From Ulva prolifera (Eukaryota > Chlorophyta > Ulvophyceae > Ulvales > Ulvaceae): a stretch of DNA of 64,000 nucleotides. Under the pieces are notes generated by a model, which did no database searches, was not told the DNA's origin, and saw only the letters and a list, made by a program, of their open reading frames with translations. Positions 43,290 to 54,200 of this stretch are shown here, one piece after another; position 1 is the stretch's first letter, and each line of letters begins with the position of its first letter. The stretch covers positions 3,837,921 to 3,901,920 of the forward strand of contig CM041200.1 in assembly GCA_023078555.1 (NCBI GenBank), read 5' to 3'. The position numbers and the translations under genes are program-made.

Positions 43290-44998
43290 CGCACTTTTCA
43301 AACATACCAGTATTATTCCCAAATATTCAAAACTGGTATATGTATGTCTAGGACGCGAGGTCCCTGGTCTCTGAGCGGAGTACCTTGGAAAGATTGACAG
43401 TGGAAGCGTGGGCTTACGGCCAGGCACGAGGACCTATGCGGCGACAATAAACAGAGATTGGATGCGTGTACGCAGGACAAGATGGAAGAAATGCTCAATA
43501 GAAGCGCCCCATCCGAACCAGTGCGAACTGTGTCGGACCCAGCAAGCGCGCAGTATAAATACTGCTTGTGATGCGCCCAGGACTACCCCCTGCTATGGCT
43601 GGCCAAGATGCTGCGCACCCTACGCAGTCATCTGATGGAATCCCCAATAAGTGAGGGATCCCAGTGACTTGTGGTGACACGCTGAAATGCGTGAGTGTTT
43701 GACAGTGTTCTGCTGCGCACGATGCTGCCCCATGGGCGGGCGTGGCGTGGTGCGAGCCAGAGATCGACACGCTGAAAGCTGGATCTCATCCCGAGATTGT
43801 GCGCGATAATGTGCAGCATCTTGATATAGCCGCCACAGTGTGTAACTAGAGGGGCGCCGGGACTGAGCTGTCCGTGCCTGTGTACATTTTGACGTGCACA
43901 GCTGAGTCTGACGGCGCGCAAGCGCACCGCGTCTCCGCGACGCGTGCGGCTGCCCGATCTGGCGGATGGTTGTAACTTGTCGCACAGGTGGCCTCATAAG
44001 CTGAGGTCACTTGTGTTCGCGTGCATGATTAGGTGCATGACCTTTTATAAGCTGACTTTGTGAAATGCAATAGAGTGTGTGACCATACAAGTGTGTGCGG
44101 CGCAAGCGCCACGTGTATGTATCTTGTGGGATTCTGACTTGGTGATCTTCGTGAAGCACGAGGATCTTAATATATACAAGTGTGCCATGACATGTGTCAT
44201 GACAGGCACCTGTGTATGACTGTACATCATGACTCAATGCATGAGTTTCATGCATTGTGACCGCATGCCTGCGCCAGCGTGAGGTGCCATCTCACGACAA
44301 TGTACCTATACCCATATCGGCCAGCGCTACTCATTTGTAACGGCTATGGGACTCGTGCATCACTCACACAGGTCGAACTCATTCTTGACCGGTTTGGTGT
44401 GCCCCGCCAGACACCCGTTGCAGTTGGTGCGCATCGCCAGTTCAGGTTCAACCTGAGGTAGGAGCAACATTTTGTTGTATGTGTGTACTTACAAAGGACA
44501 AAGGCCGGGCATGATCGCATGGACCACCGCAGGCAAGTGTCTACACTAGACTACTCATTTGCCATTTCTGCACGCGTGCACGCCCATCAGGGGCATATAC
44601 ACTGCACATGCGAAACTACACAAGCATCTTCATATTTAGAGAAAACGTAGGCATCCAGCTTTACAAGGAAGCAGCTAGTCATCAACCACGAAGCCCATCG
44701 TCTGATGAACATCACAACCAATGTAGACAGCGCTTGCTTACATCCAGCAGGGGCGCCATAGCTTAGAGAGCGGGGTATCGTAGCGCATTCACTGTTATAA
44801 GCAAGGACCTACGCGCAACATTCATCAAGCTAGCCAGTGGGCTGCAGAGCTGTTACCTGTGGAGCACTCGGGTCGTACGTCGGCAATGTGCACACATCGG
44901 GGGATGTACTGTAATGCAGTGAGGCAATACATAAACCACGTAAGACTGTAAGAGAATGGTTGCGGTAGACTTGGAGGCACATGAATATATGCCACCGA
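43290..44998. other. Unassigned 1.7 kb between repeats
   Basis: I see no recognisable gene, RNA or element. Short open frames occur on both strands without family resemblance. It may be old transposon debris. Confidence 0.4.
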
Positions 44999-45266
44999 TG
45001 TTCGAATGCAAGCGCGAATGGAAGCGTCATGCCGTAAGTTTAGTTGGGCGAAATGTTAAGTATGTGTGCGGAGTATTTAGCACATGACGCCTGAGATCTG
45101 GGATCACACCTGCATGGTCAGTATCTGAGTCAGATACTTGAGCCATGACCTTGTTCGACCTATACAGAGAGCTGGAATGTGTCTTCTCATTCGCGGGCTG
45201 GTGACTGCCACGTGTCACCCCGTGCGTGCATCCACATGTGCACATGCCTTGGGCACTTTCACAACA
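44999..45266 (-). repeat. TRIM LTR (minus orientation, small deletion)
   Basis: 268-bp LTR missing about ten bases near its start (ccttgggcac versus ccttgtgcgctacgaggcac). The sequence following it on its own strand is TCGGT. Confidence 0.85.
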
Positions 45267-45412
45267 GCACATGAGTGTGGTGGCCACGGGCCCAACTCCT
45301 GTTATGTTAGGACATACGCATGATCATATGCATGAGCGTAATCCAGCACAATCCATGTGAGGATTTTGTGCGGTCACTGTGATTATGACCGCCGTAGACT
45401 TGACTGATCGGT

Positions 45413-45690
45413 TGTTGTGAAAGTGCCTCGTAGCGCCCAAGGCATGTGCACATGTGGATGCACGCACAGGGTGACACGTGGCAGTCACCAGCCCGCGAAT
45501 GAGAAGACACATTCCAGCTCTCTGTATAGGTCGAACAAGGTCATGGCTCAAGTATCTGACTCAGATACTGACCATGCAGGTGTGATCCCAGATCTCAGGC
45601 GTCATGTGCTAAATACTCCGCACACATACTTAACATTTCGCCCAACTAAACTTACGGCATGACGCTTCCATTCGCGCTTGCATTCGAACA
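45413..45690 (+). repeat. TRIM LTR (plus orientation), inverted partner of the previous one
   Basis: 278-bp LTR preceded by TCGGT (45408-45412). It lies 146 bases from the minus copy, and both share a variant (tcgcgcttgc next to ccatt) not seen in the other copies. Confidence 0.85.
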
Positions 45691-45727
45691 GGGCATGAGC
45701 GTGTACCACAACCCTCCCGGAAATACT

Positions 45728-46249
45728 TGTCATGAAACGTATCTATTCATGTCAGACGCGCAGCTAATAATCAGTGCAGGGAGAGCCAGGATTCCATATC
45801 TGCTCTGCACAGAGGTAGAACCTTGGAACACTAAGAGGAGCCAACTAGTACCGCGAAACAGTAAGAACAATGGTTACAGATCATAGTGTGCATCCTCAAT
45901 ATACCGTGCTCAATTAAGTCCATCGACATGTAACGCGTAACGCTGTATTTTCTAGGTACCCGGCTAGGTATACATAATCAGAAGTTTTCGGGGTGACTGA
46001 TGCGACCAAAAAAAAGGTTTACTAGACCTAGACCCCATGTAACGGTGCCTACATTGTCGATGGACTTAATTTAGTACGGTATGCACACAAACAATCAATA
46101 TTACGGCGGGAGGTCCTCGCGCGATCTCCCTCACTACTCCGGGACAAGTCCACGGGCAACTATCCCGTGCACTCGATCCGCAAATCGATCCATGCATGGG
46201 AGCACCTATCACCACGCTGCTACTGCCCGCAAGCTCTTGCATTGTGACA
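45728..46249 (-). repeat. Solo family A LTR (minus) interrupted by a MITE
   Basis: From tgtcatgaaacg to gcattgtgaca, reverse complement of the family A LTR but diverged, with a 176-bp MITE in the middle. Flanks ATACT and ATACC are a TSD with one change. No internal retrotransposon sequence adjoins. Confidence 0.75.
45904..46079. mobile_element. 176-bp TA-flanked MITE of the C family
   Basis: Ends CCGTGCTCAATTAAGTCC and the complement of CCGTACTAAATTAAGTCC form TIRs of about 26 bases with two mismatches; TA on both sides (45902-45903, 46080-46081). The right end (gtcgatggacttaatttagtacgg) is nearly identical to the end of element C at 28919, so it is an internally deleted derivative. Confidence 0.85.
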
Positions 46250-46297
46250 ATACCTACCAAAGATTGAAGTCCCGCATGGAGCACATGAGCATTCCCT

Positions 46298-46852
46298 TTA
46301 CACAACGCCACACTCAACCGGCGCAAAGCATTTGTCACAACACACCACAGTCCACCACATCACCGAGACGCTACCTCCGCCAGTCGATTCAACTGTGCCA
46401 TTGCAGGCCGCCCAACCTTCCATGCGTCTCATGTGAAAATGGCACAATATCATGTGCATCTGGGTCGTACGCACGATATGCATTGCGTTTCTGCACATCC
46501 CGCACCGCAGCAGCAGACCCGCCTCCCGAGCCGCCACGATGCAATAGGTACCAGCATATGGGGTCACAATCGACATGTTACCTATGCACAAAGGTTCATA
46601 AGGCGGCACAAACATGATGTCCCCCACCTTCTCCCGGGCCATTGATGTGAGCACCTCCTCCGGCCCCTCCTCATGGCAGTGGCCTGTGTGTATGTAGTGC
46701 GTACATGCATACATGGCGAGATGCCTGCGAACTTCATATTTACATTCCATCAACCTCTCATCGAGTTTACTACAACGTGACGATGGGGTGTGGCCAATGC
46801 GCTGTAGAACACCTCGGAGAAACAGTGGACCCATCGGGACTCTTGGCAACAT
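46298..46852 (-). CDS. Unidentified Cys/Met/His-rich open frame (184 codons)
   Basis: The longest unexplained frame outside repeats in this region. It contains LRCGMCRNAMHI and MILCHFHMRRMEGW, a Cys/His spacing that could bind zinc, plus WWTVVCCDKCFAP near the end. No family is recognised, no promoter or introns are visible, and it lies between a solo LTR and low-complexity DNA, so it may be transposon-derived or spurious. Confidence 0.2.
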   Translation of the reverse strand: MLPRVPMGPLFLRGVLQRIGHTPSSRCSKLDERLMECKYEVRRHLAMYACTHYIHTGHCHEEGPEEVLTSMAREKVGDIMFVPPYEPLCIGNMSIVTPYAGTYCIVAAREAGLLLRCGMCRNAMHIVRTTQMHMILCHFHMRRMEGWAACNGTVESTGGGSVSVMWWTVVCCDKCFAPVECGVV

Positions 46853-47374
46853 GTCGGAAAAAATTCGGCTGCAAAATCTCAGTCAATGTGGTCACCGACA
46901 GGTGGAAGCAACACATTAGCTAATATACGGCAACGTCACGCATCAGCAGGTATCCCGTCCATGATTGATTTTGGTCAGATTCTGCAGTTGCAACGCGTCG
47001 CCAGACGTTCACCTGATGCTTTCGCTCTCGCATAAGCACTGCACCGCGGTTGCTGGCAGCAACTTGCTGCTCGCGGACGTTGACGTGGCGCCGGACCAGA
47101 CCGCGCTGTTTCGTACAGCACAATATAGAATAGCAACATATGGCATGCCCTTGCGAAATTTGCCGCCGTTGCGAGTCTCCATTGTCTGCAACAACAGGGC
47201 AGCACCTGCTCGTGGCTTGCTCATGTGCTATGGCTCACGCTCTTCAAAGTGCGTATCAGGTGCTGGCTCGTCTTCGGCGCCCGGCATCCACATAGCCTTT
47301 GCCTGCATGTGTTGGCATGTCGCTGTGTGGTACAAGGACAAAGCAAGCAAGGCACGTAGCACCGCGAGCAACAA

Positions 47375-47800
47375 CCAGAGGACCCGCACACCCACGCAAC
47401 CAGCCACACGCAGCACACATCAGCACACCCATGCAACGTCAGCACATGCGTTGGCCACAGCCACACAGCCACACCCAAGCCCCCACACCCAACACCGCTG
47501 TGTTACAAAGGAAAAATCCGGAGGGGCTGGTAGCACCGCAGGACCAAGAGGGAGAGCACGAACAACGCAATGCGCACGCAACAAGAGAGCAACAGCCAAC
47601 GCCAAGGCACATAAAAAACAACAGGCACCCACACACTCCCCCACTCCCACACACCCCCACACGCACCACCCCCACACGCACCTCCACGCGCACCAACCCC
47701 CAAACGCACCTACACACGGATACCCGACCCACGCACCCGCACGCGGCCCAGACCCCACCCAAACACACACACCCACACGCCCACACGCTACACGACCCCG
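47375..47800 (+). repeat. C/A-rich low-complexity tract
   Basis: Cytosine- and adenine-rich on the plus strand with repeated cccacac/cacgcacc motifs. It keeps long open frames on both strands, which is an effect of composition. It lies 3' of the last recognised cyclase exon. A copy of caacaccgctgtgt recurs at about 47490 and 48127. Confidence 0.75.
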
Positions 47801-48232
47801 CCGCCCGCGCGGCAGCGGCAGCCCCACGCGGCGGCCTGGCCGGCGCCCGCCCCATGCGGATGCCGCCGAGGGCCCCCAGGACCCCCACCCCAATGCCCCG
47901 ACCAGGCCAGCCCCGAGCGCCGGAAAAACACACACGGGGGCGCCCCCATCCGCCGACCCACCCGGAACGGAGCACGCCCGAGGTGCACTGTGTCCGAGGG
48001 TCGGGGCACACGGCAGAGGCGGCACACGCTGCCTATCAGTGCGCCCGAGCCGCGGAGGACGTCCGGCCCGCGAGAGAGCGGCGAGGACGCCGCGGGCGGC
48101 TCGCCGCTCAGGCCAACACCCAACACCCAACACCGCTGTGTGCAGCCTCGAGGCTGCTTTGCACCTGCGCGCTGGCCTTGTCATTGGTGTGTGCACCAAT
48201 GACCTCGGCCAGCGGTAAAGTTGAGACCGTAC

Positions 48233-51200
48233 CTCGAAAATTGGCACTGGCTTGCGAATACCCTTTAAGAGATGTCTGCCGAGCGGATGTAAACGGACTA
48301 TTCCTGCTTGCTGGGGCGAAGTCGAAATGTTGGTTGGCTCGATCCCCACAACGTGGACTTCTCCTCCCAGGTCGCAACCTCCGGGTGGCATAGGAATGCC
48401 TCCTATAAGAACCTGCCCAGGTTGGGCTTTAGACATGATGCGCGCAGCGGTATTTGCAGTGACACCATAATAGTCTGCCCTGCCAACAGCAGTTGGCCTC
48501 TTCCGTTGCAGCTTTCCATAACAGCATCCAATCTGCAGTAACATCGCAACGCTTTGCGCCTTGTGTACATTGGTGTGGTGCCCTTCAGCTTACTCGTCCA
48601 TTGCAGGCACATCACCTGTGGCTGTACTCCTCTGCATATGAGGGTCCCACTTTCACTGTACTTGGCAGCAAGCTCTGGCAGCTCTATTATATCCTCTGGA
48701 TAGTGCTGCAGCGCTAGTCTTTGTTTCAAGTATGACGCCCAAACCAGCCCAGCATTCCAGGATCGGAAGGCAACTGTGAACTTGCCAGGGTCAGTTTCCT
48801 GCACAGTCGTCTCAGCGACAATTGGTCTCGAAGAGCCATCACATGTATCATCAAATGACCCGCAACTGCGATGTAATATGCATAGACATACCTTACAGAG
48901 GTAGCCATCATGCTGTTCCAACACCTCCAAAAACACTCTCGAGTACATGACAACTGTGACGCTCCATGACACCACCAGACAAAATGCTGTGATGACTTCG
49001 TACAGTTCATCCGCACACTCGCTAGGGTTACTTGCTTCCCCACATGCACTGTTTTTCTGTTGGCTCCTTGCTGCAGTCTACACACTCTGGAGGTGACACG
49101 CCGATATGGCTTTCATCTACATATGTATGGCAGAACAGCAAACTGGCACAGGGGCAGATAGACGAGGTCGTACATCATGCTGATCCTCCCCTGTCTGGAA
49201 GTCTGATGTGTGCTCGATCTCAACGGGAATTGAGTTGTCAACAGCACTCCTGATGGCGGCCCGTCTCGCCGCGGCATTTTGATTGTGCGACATGCTCGCC
49301 GGTATGTTGTCTCTCTGATGCTTGGAAGCAAGAGGATGCATGAAGCTTCTACCATGTCCCATTGCGGGGTCGATCTGGCTGGTCTGCATGGGACTGTGAG
49401 ATCCTGGAGGCCATTTTCTTTCCAAGGGTCTTGAGTCTTTCACTTGTTGTGATTGATACAGCCGACATTCCTCTGTAATGCTAGCTGCATTTTGGGGGGA
49501 TGCTACTGCAGCAGATCTGAAATCCACTCTTGTGTCCACTACCACTTCAGCAGACGACACTGGTGAGGGCTTGCTGTGCACGTGAGTGCTCAGATACAGG
49601 GGCAGCGTCGGGTCATTCAGACCACAGGGCCCAGAGCTCGAAGGTTCACGACTGAGACCTCCACGTGGGGAGCCGGGCGCGGCAAGTGGGTGGTGCATGG
49701 GCACACTGGGCGGCTGTGCGGCCGTTGACTGTGCCCAAGCGCGGTCTGCTCGCAGGTGTCCATGTAGTGTCGATCTGTGTAGGCTCCGCGCAGTATGCGC
49801 ACTTGCGACGCCCTGTTCCTGGTGTAACGTTGCACGCCCAGCGTCCGCCGCATGGATCAGCTTCGAAAGCCTTGTGTGATGCATGTCTACAGGCTCAACC
49901 ATGCCTGTTGCCAATTCTGAGACCGCGTGGCCCCTACTTAACTGTGCGGCATCATAAGCTGGGACACAGCTTCGATTTTTCAATTGCAGCTCATTGCATG
50001 CGCTCGGGCTGACATTTGCAAAGTCTTGCCTTCTTGAACTGATGCAGCTCTTGCAATCAGTGATCGCAGGCTGCCTGACTGAGTGGCCCGGCTCGAGTCG
50101 CGGCTTCCATCCTGGCTGCAAAGAGGCGGCGGTTGCCAATGTGTTGCTTGAGACATCTGACTGAGGTAGCTGTCCAGGTGATGCTTCGTCTATCGATGCC
50201 CAGGCTTCATGTTCTGGACCATACATCGTTTTCTTTAAAGGGAGATACGCTACACATGATAGCTACACAGATGAGCAAGCATGGCACGTTATCGTGCTTT
50301 TCCGCTTGCACCCCATGCTGCGTATTTTGCGTTTGAGATCTCAATGCATATCGCAATAAGTCATCAACCAGAAAAGCCGTAGATACGTTTCCAGGATTTA
50401 TACAATCTTGCTGCATACCTTAGCCCGGTACTTTTCTTGACACAGCGCGCTCGCATGGCAATGGGATATCCATGTAAACAACACCCAGGCACCTCATGCC
50501 AGACCTGTTCATCTATGATACAATGTGTGAGCATCACACGATCACTCAATTTGGCATCACACCTTTCTCGAGCAACAATGAACGTGGAACATGCTGAACC
50601 GTTGCTCGGACTGTGTCTTTGATTTTTTGCAGCTCTTTCAGTCTTCCAGCCATGTGCCATTCATGCGCTTGTAGACTAGCTGGACCATCACCCATTAGCT
50701 TCCCGCTCCAAACAGACTGCACAGAATTGAGATACGAGCCATCTTCATGCACACCCATTCAAGTAGAAGCACATCACTATCACTGAGGTGCGGTGGCTGA
50801 GATACCTGGGGCATGGGAAGGAGCTCTGCAGGATGGGGGTATGTAAACAGCTCTGTTTGTGACCGGGCTGCACTACCTGTTGTCGGCGCTCCATTCACGA
50901 CATTGACTAAGTGAGAAAATGTCGCGTTGCTTGTGTTGGACGCTTGATTAGAGTCAGCGTGCCCTTTACGTCGGCGAAGTCTTGTAGTCTCCACACTGCT
51001 TTCAATCAGTTCATCCTCATGTAATGACTGTAACTTCTCATCTTCAGCCTGTGTTCGACCAAAGCGCTCACGGGTACCTTGCACAAGCTCAGCTTTGGCA
51101 AATGACCTAGTTAGAGGGATAGATTGATGCTGATTCGAAGGGCCCATGGCTGGATTTTGACTGCTCTGGGCAGCTTGATCTAACCTTCTTGCTGTGTCAC

Positions 51201-54200
51201 CTGCAGGCGTCTCTCCACTGGAACTGTTTGGTGCATATGGTGCATATGTAAAGTAAAGTAAAGTAAATCTAAATTTACCGAGCCGTTGACATGACCGTGG
51301 CATGGCAGGGTTGATAAAGCATCACCTTGGCTGGAGTTAGATGTTCCTACACCGGCAGCGGATGCCTGTAATGCTGACTGCATCTGGTGTGATTCAGTCT
51401 CCGAATCCACAGACTGTTGCTGCCTTGCCCACAGGTTCAAAAGGAGCCGCTCAGCTGCGCGTACCGCCTGCACACATCAAGCTGTCAGTCAAGCAAAGAA
51501 GACGTCATCAGTGCATCAACGGTTACATCGACACTTCAGCTGATTAGAGCATGCGGCTATGAGTTTCACCTTTGGCATGTGGAGCTTGCAAAAGCAAATG
51601 CACATTGACTCATTAATGGACGGCGCGTCGTGGTATCCTCTGTGCAATTTCAGGGCACCTGAATTGCCAGTCTGCAGCACCATGATCTGTCGTCCGTGCA
51701 GTCTCGCAGGCAGGAGCTCTTTCAAGCCAAACTTGAGTTCAAGCTCCTCAAAACAAAACACCCCATGATCATAAACTTCACAGGTACCAACTTGTAGTTC
51801 CTGCAGAAATCGCACTTTTCCATGGTGAGATATGACCAAAAACCACACCAAGAGAGGCAATCACAATACCTGATAGCACGCAAATGCTGAATCAGTCAGG
51901 ACCATCTGCCCAGGTGCCAAGAGTCCGCAAGTGGTGAGGGTTGTCAAAAACTGTACATGCTTGTCTGCAAGATAGAAGTGTGAATCACTAGGTTTGACGC
52001 TGCCCACAACTGACTTAGTTTCATGACATGCTAGGGACTGAGGCTCCTCCAGCAGGCAAGGCTTCCTGGTGACTTGCGTTGACATAGCTGACGGCGCATT
52101 AGAACACTTGCTTTTGTGCTGCTGACACACGTGAGGCCACAACCTGCAATGCAAACCGGTTGACTCAATACCCCTGAATGTGCACACTCCTTGACACACC
52201 ATTTAAACCACAGGACCGTCTCAAGTGCAGAGTCTAACAGTATATCGAGTCAACAGATGCATGCAACTTACACATTGTTCTCTGATGCAGCAGATGCTTT
52301 TGGTCCGCTGCTCTCACTTGTGTCTGATTGAACGAAAGCTTGGGGTTTGCATATGGATTGCATGGGCGCAGCACAAGACTCTGTTGCGGGGGGCGCAGTG
52401 CTTTGTTGAGGGGCATCAATGTGCCGCCAGCAAGTATCGCCATTGGGAGACAGGGACTGCTCAAATGCAAGTGCAGCTGCCTGAACTGCACTTGGGTCAC
52501 TGCAGCTGCTGCCAGCGCCACTGTTGGGGTCAGGGTAGGCATTCGCATGAAGTGTTCTCTTGGAGCGCTTCTGGTGTGAGCCTGATGCCGTGGCGAATAG
52601 TTTAGGGCTTGACAAGCACGACCTGCTTGCAGACAAGCACTGGGATTTCAAATCATTTTGAATTTGCTGTGACCAGGGACCAGGCCGCGCGCTAGCAGGG
52701 GGGGCCTCTGAGGCACCCTTGAAGCTCGAGTAGCCACTGCAATCATGTCCCGAGCTGACCCTTCCAGATGAAGTGTTTGTGGGGTTATTTTCAGAGAGCT
52801 TTTTGGATCCTGTTGATGCAGGCAGACTGTTGGTCGTTTTCGATGCGTAATATCCTCCAGTTGAAAGGCTGGTGGTGTGCACCGCAACTGTGATGCGTGG
52901 CCCATGGTACAGCATGCGGCCATTGGGTCCTCGTTCGGTCGGCGGAAACCATCGCATGTACGACCGTTTCCACACCTCAGTCAGCATGCCGTATTGCATG
53001 CTGAACACAAATCGTAAGGCACCGGCCAGCTCATCGAAGGCAAGCATCCACACCCATGGCGATGGCTGATTGGTGGTTATTCGATCTCCGTCACTACTCA
53101 TGCTGGTGCCGCCCCACTGTTCTGCATAGTCTTCAATCCGCTTTGCTATACGAGCGCGTACCTGAGCTAAACAGTGGTCGTTGTCTGGGTCCTGCAGCGC
53201 ACAGCAACATAGACTCGCCATGGGTATCAAACATGCAGACCAGCGTTGCAACGTGAATGCTCTTGGCAGGATGGCATGGTGTTCACAGTCTGACAGAGGG
53301 ATCCATGTTCAGCATGAAGCTGGCACTCCTTTTGCGGCAGGTAGCATCGATCGGCACACCGTATCAAAACCGTTTTGAGATGTCAACGGCATCACGGCGC
53401 AGCAGACAAGTGTTGGTCCTGTTCCAGTGCTGGGGTGATTGCATGTAGCATTGCTGTGGCTAGTATTGCTCATCAAGTCACGATTCACAAGGGGCACTGA
53501 CTTCAAAGGGTTGATGCTCACACTTTCACGTACTGAGCAACCGCGCAGTGGTGGAAATCTTCGCTCCAGTGGCCTGTAAATCCGGCCACATAGCTGATAT
53601 AGGTCTCCATTGTAGCGGTCATCAGGATACTGAAACGTGCCCAGGCGCTCAATGATGGGAAATCCTGCCAGTGGCAGTCGGCATCGCGTCTGCACATGCG
53701 GAGCACCTGAACTTCGGCTTGCAGGCCTTTCAGTCTGTAAAAGCCTTACAGTCTAGAAGCATACTCTGTTCCAAACGTCTGCAGTCATCACACTCTGACC
53801 ACCGTGCGCTGAGTCACTGATAGCAACAGCTGCATCCATTCCAGGGCCTTGTATGTTGTATGTGGACGTTCCTGCATTTAACAGCGCCACCACACTCCCT
53901 TTGGCTGCCCAGTACAACCCGAGGCGGACACGGATGCCAGCAAAGAGAGTCCGGCCCTCCTCATCGAGTATTGCATGACAGCCTTTCATTGATAAAATAT
54001 TTTGTGCCCATGGTATATCAAGTAGCCGCAGCTGAACCTGCAGGCGGACAGCAGGTGCATGCACTATCCTCTATCCACTTATGAGTTTACAGTAGCGTTG
54101 TGCCTGCACGCAGCTGCCATGGGATGTTGATAGCAGTGGTCACTACCTTGAGGCAAAATGCAATGGCCTGCTCTGCAGCCTTGAACGCGACTCGAAACGA

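Noticed and set aside
43408-44000. Open frames at 43620-43997 and 43628-43927 (minus)
   Set aside because: Overlapping frames of similar length with no motif or exon pattern.
46965-48218. 417-codon plus-strand frame rich in His, Pro and Thr
   Set aside because: An artefact of the C/A-rich repeat; the opposite strand carries the real cyclase exon over its right part.
47420-48232. Long frame continuing the cyclase beyond its last conserved block
   Set aside because: The composition is low-complexity and open on both strands; a donor (gag|gtac) sits at the end of the conserved domain. Kept only as an alternative.
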